Assembly (NCBI GenBank): GCA_018267705.1
Contig: JAFDXX010000004.1
Span: 248,001 to 312,000, forward strand
Source of the DNA: Bacteroidota bacterium
Lineage (GTDB): Bacteria > Bacteroidota > Bacteroidia > Chitinophagales > Chitinophagaceae
DNA: 64,000 nt
Direction of reading: 5' to 3'
The notes beneath the pieces are model-generated. The model had not been told where the DNA came from, searched no databases, and saw only the letters and a program-made list of their open reading frames with translations. This document shows, one piece after another, positions 63,484-64,000 of the stretch (position 1 is the first letter of the stretch; every line of letters starts with the position of its first letter). Both the position numbers and the translations under genes were made by a program.

Positions 63484-64000
63484 ATGAAAAAAATAATTTA
63501 CATTTTAATGTGTGTTACAAGTGTAGTTGCTTGTAAAAAAAATGATTCTTCCATAGGTACTACATCAACTACTTCTGGTAATCTTATTTTTTATATTGAT
63601 AGTGCCAAAATTTATTCAACAGATTTGTCGGGCAATAACAGAAAATTAGTTGTTGGTTTAGATACTACTAATCCTAATTCTTATATAAGTAATTGGGTTA
63701 CTACTACTGCCGATGCTGGTAAAATTTATTTTCGTCATCACATTAGTGGCACAAGCCCTTCAATTAAACAATACGTTGTAAATAGCGATGGTACAGGCCT
63801 TGTATTAATTAAAAATATGGCTACACCTAATTATGAATATGGCGTTACAAAATTAACTACCGATGGAAAACTTACGTTCTATCAAAACCAATGGAGTTCT
63901 CCGGGAACATATACAAACACTTTACAAAGTTTAAGTTTAGATGGAAGCACACAAACCACACTTGGTACTATACCCGGCACATTCACGCATCTTATTTGGG
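63484..64000 (+). CDS. Lipoprotein, possible beta-propeller (3' truncated by window edge)
   Basis: The ATG at 63484 opens MKKIIYILMCVTSVVACKK, a lipoprotein signal with the lipobox Cys at residue 17. The mature part, read to the window end, is Thr/Ser-rich with repeated strand patterns like LIFYIDSAKIYSTDLSGNN, IKQYVVNSDGTGLVLI and LQSLSLDGSTQTTLG. The (x)S-x-DG-x pattern suggests TolB/WD40-like propeller blades, as in DUF5050-type proteins. Its promoter region carries site 2 of the inverted repeat, so it is a likely target of the upstream two-component system. Confidence 0.8.
   Translation, partial: MKKIIYILMCVTSVVACKKNDSSIGTTSTTSGNLIFYIDSAKIYSTDLSGNNRKLVVGLDTTNPNSYISNWVTTTADAGKIYFRHHISGTSPSIKQYVVNSDGTGLVLIKNMATPNYEYGVTKLTTDGKLTFYQNQWSSPGTYTNTLQSLSLDGSTQTTLGTIPGTFTHLIW

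Noticed and set aside
1..64000. CRISPR arrays, prophage, insertion sequences, toxin-antitoxin or defence islands
   Set aside because: No regularly spaced repeats, transposase, integrase or phage structural genes were seen; the one tRNA has no integrase beside it.

Overview
The window looks like a chromosomal segment of a low-GC Bacteroidota bacterium, probably of the Chitinophagaceae or a close family. The evidence is the gliding/type IX secretion protein SprA, one type A and two type B T9SS sorting domains on secreted proteins, AT-rich codons, promoters of the TTTG-N19-TAnnTTTG type, and a general lack of Shine-Dalgarno sequences. I saw no prophage, insertion sequence or CRISPR array. It is mostly housekeeping DNA with a few accessory loci.

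Layout. 1-10.4 kb: a truncated trans-sulfuration enzyme, fabH, then ruvA-sprA. 10.5-18.5 kb: a minus-strand run of an SDR, two giant secreted proteins with type B sorting domains, an alpha/beta hydrolase and a DUF4105 membrane protein. 18.5-22 kb: a NatA/NatB-like ABC exporter, a small unknown and LolD. 22-25.5 kb: DUF2795, an HD phosphohydrolase, small membrane ORFs and lpxD. 25.5-34.6 kb: a tripartite RND efflux operon headed by a His-rich small protein, then uvrA. 35.2-38.2 kb: a SAM-I riboswitch with a readable terminator/antiterminator pair ahead of a trans-sulfuration enzyme and homoserine dehydrogenase. 38.3-39.9 kb: an M28 peptidase pseudogene with two identifiable lesions. 40-43.7 kb: PAP2 phosphatase, a 45-aa membrane protein, enoyl-CoA hydratase, GNAT, nth and a flavin reductase. 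43.8-55 kb: a T9SS-exported subtilase, lipoprotein, mfd, DUF4870, trigger factor, tRNA-Leu and a GGGP synthase. 55-59 kb: B12-dependent ribonucleotide reductase, then a 40-codon ORF with an unusually strong SD. 59-64 kb: two small unknowns and a two-component system.

The most interesting locus is at the right end. A TPR histidine kinase and a NarL/LuxR-type response regulator are followed by a 54-aa stand-alone LuxR-type HTH ORF and a lipoprotein gene. Inverted repeats of the form ATACY-N8-RGTAT lie before the kinase, before the HTH ORF and before the lipoprotein. The last two share nearly identical flanks and sit at the same distance from promoter-like elements. I read this as a small self-contained regulon that I do not recognise. 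Other points worth a check are the riboswitch switching geometry, the two strong Shine-Dalgarno genes, the decayed peptidase, the natural His5 tail of trigger factor and the near-identical sorting-domain DNA in two neighbouring genes.
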